A stretch of DNA of 64,000 nucleotides from CAYVVD01 sp964454975 (lineage in GTDB: Bacteria; Bacteroidota; Ignavibacteria; Kapaibacteriales; UBA2268): contig CAYVVD010000008.1 of NCBI GenBank assembly GCA_964454975.1, forward strand, positions 62,001 to 126,000, in the 5' to 3' direction. The position numbers and the translations under genes are program-made. The number at the start of each line of letters is the position of its first letter. Positions within the stretch are counted from its first letter, which is position 1. A model generated the notes under the pieces. That model ran no database searches and had not been told where the DNA came from. It worked only from the letters and a program-made list of their open reading frames with translations. Below are positions 63,278 to 64,000 of the stretch, in pieces.

Positions 63278-64000
63278 GTATTAAAGGAAAAGTTTACCTC
63301 GTTGGAGCAGGGCCGGGCGATCCGGAATTGATAACTATTAAAGGAATTGAATGTATTAAGCAATGTGATGTTGTTCTTTACGACAAGCTTGCCGCACCCG
63401 TGCTGCTGAATTACTGCAAACCGGGCGCAGAGAAAATATTCGTTGGAAAGGAAGCAGGCACTCACCATGTAAGGCAGGAAGACACAATTGAAATGCTTAT
63501 TCGCTTTGCAAACGAGGGAAAGGATGTTGTACGGCTGAAGGGTGGAGACCCGCTGATATTTGGAAGAGGCTCTGAGGAAGCTCTGGCACTTCGCGAGGCC
63601 GGCATAGGGTTTGAATTTGTTCCCGGGATTACTGCAGCAAGCGGAACAACTGCTTATGCAGGGATTCCACTTACCCACCGCAATCTTGCTACCCAGGTGC
63701 ATATTGTTACTGCGCACGAAATGCCCGGAAAAGAAGGTAGCCAGGTTGATTGGGAGAAAATTGCTCAACTGCGTAACACAACGATAGTAATATATATGGG
63801 TGCGCGGCTGTTGGGTGAAATTACTGCAAAACTATTGGAGTACGGAATGCCTGCAGATACTCCTGCAGCGATTATTGAGAAAGGAACAATGCCGGACCAG
63901 CGTGTCCAAACCGGAACGATTACTGATATATTTGATATTGCCCGGGCTAATGATTTCAAACCACCCATGATAACCGTTATCAGCCCCAATGTCCCGCTCG
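63274..64000 (+). CDS. cobA: Uroporphyrinogen-III C-methyltransferase (CobA/SUMT), cut by the window edge
   Basis: The frame from ATG 63274 runs off the window (about 242 residues). It begins VYLVGAGPGDPELITIKG and has the SAM methyltransferase motifs VRLKGGDPLIFGRG, FVPGITAASG and IPLTHRNLA. It makes precorrin-2, the substrate of the dehydrogenase encoded just upstream, so the two genes form a siroheme pair. Confidence 0.93.
   Translation, partial: MSIKGKVYLVGAGPGDPELITIKGIECIKQCDVVLYDKLAAPVLLNYCKPGAEKIFVGKEAGTHHVRQEDTIEMLIRFANEGKDVVRLKGGDPLIFGRGSEEALALREAGIGFEFVPGITAASGTTAYAGIPLTHRNLATQVHIVTAHEMPGKEGSQVDWEKIAQLRNTTIVIYMGARLLGEITAKLLEYGMPADTPAAIIEKGTMPDQRVQTGTITDIFDIARANDFKPPMITVISPNVPL

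Noticed and set aside
1..64000. tRNA, rRNA, CRISPR array, transposase, integrase or prophage genes
   Set aside because: I looked through all intergenic stretches and both strands and found no cloverleaf-like sequence, regular repeat-spacer pattern or mobile-element protein motif.

Overview
The window is a 64 kb piece of a moderately AT-rich bacterial chromosome of the Bacteroidota/Chlorobiota (FCB) type, most probably Ignavibacteria-like. The evidence is two type IX secretion (T9SS) C-terminal sorting domains (in the broken gene at 13659-14674 and in the iron-sulfur protein at 50236-51309), a DUF5777 outer-membrane barrel, many lipoproteins with a Cys after a short Sec signal, and a PASTA-tailed FtsI. 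The assignment to a lineage is inference. A run of ten N at 60896-60905, one frameshift in rarA and a multiply shifted gene at 13659-14674 point to a scaffolded draft assembly.

Region 1 (1-16.5 kb) is mostly chromosomal housekeeping: the end of dapA, two SpoIIE-type phosphatase regulators, a PiT phosphate transporter with a PhoU-like tail, hemW, an ftsL-ftsI pair detached from the division cluster, a glycosyltransferase, a fibronectin-type lipoprotein, two tandem paralogous exported proteins of unknown family, a decayed T9SS substrate, a HAD phosphatase and a metallophosphoesterase. Region 2 (16.5-23.3 kb) is a tight minus-strand operon of seven genes: a CDP-glycerol-transferase-like protein, an SpsF-type cytidylyltransferase, a split transketolase, a glutamate-1-semialdehyde-aminomutase-like aminotransferase, an SDR and a NeuB-type synthase. 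It looks like a pathway for an activated 2-keto-3-deoxy sugar acid whose precursor is made by a dedicated transketolase. Region 3 (23.6-39.5 kb) has an NFACT protein, rarA (frameshifted), an M20 peptidase, alr, a GT39 transferase, an MlaE permease, polA, glnA, tyrS and a papain/C39-like lipoprotein.

Region 4 (40.0-57.5 kb) is the most interesting. A PhnD-like binding lipoprotein, a histidine kinase and a GAFTGA-type sigma-54 activator (the AioXSR/ArxXSR architecture) are followed by a sigma-54 -24/-12 site (43981-43997) with a perfect palindrome about 90 bp upstream of the expected start. That promoter reads into two cytochrome-type lipoproteins, a DUF5777 barrel, YceI, an OB-fold protein, a Tat-exported molybdopterin enzyme with the active-site pattern of respiratory arsenate reductase ArrA, its four-cluster iron-sulfur partner, and a TorD chaperone. 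The iron-sulfur partner carries a T9SS sorting domain at its C-terminus and has no export signal of its own. This suggests that the Tat-exported heterodimer is passed on by T9SS to the cell surface, with electrons moved by the cytochrome lipoproteins rather than by a membrane NrfD-type subunit, which is missing here. Directly downstream, behind a structured leader, lies a compact operon for the enzyme's cofactor: a TSUP transporter, MobA-MobB, MoeA, a short MoaA, MoaC and MOSC-MogA.

Region 5 (57.6-64 kb) returns to mixed functions: a DUF1624-type membrane acyltransferase, an SRPBCC/GyrI-like protein, a Rieske-glutamate-synthase fusion (with the assembly gap), a DUF5996 protein and the start of a siroheme operon. 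No tRNA, rRNA, CRISPR array, transposase or prophage was seen.
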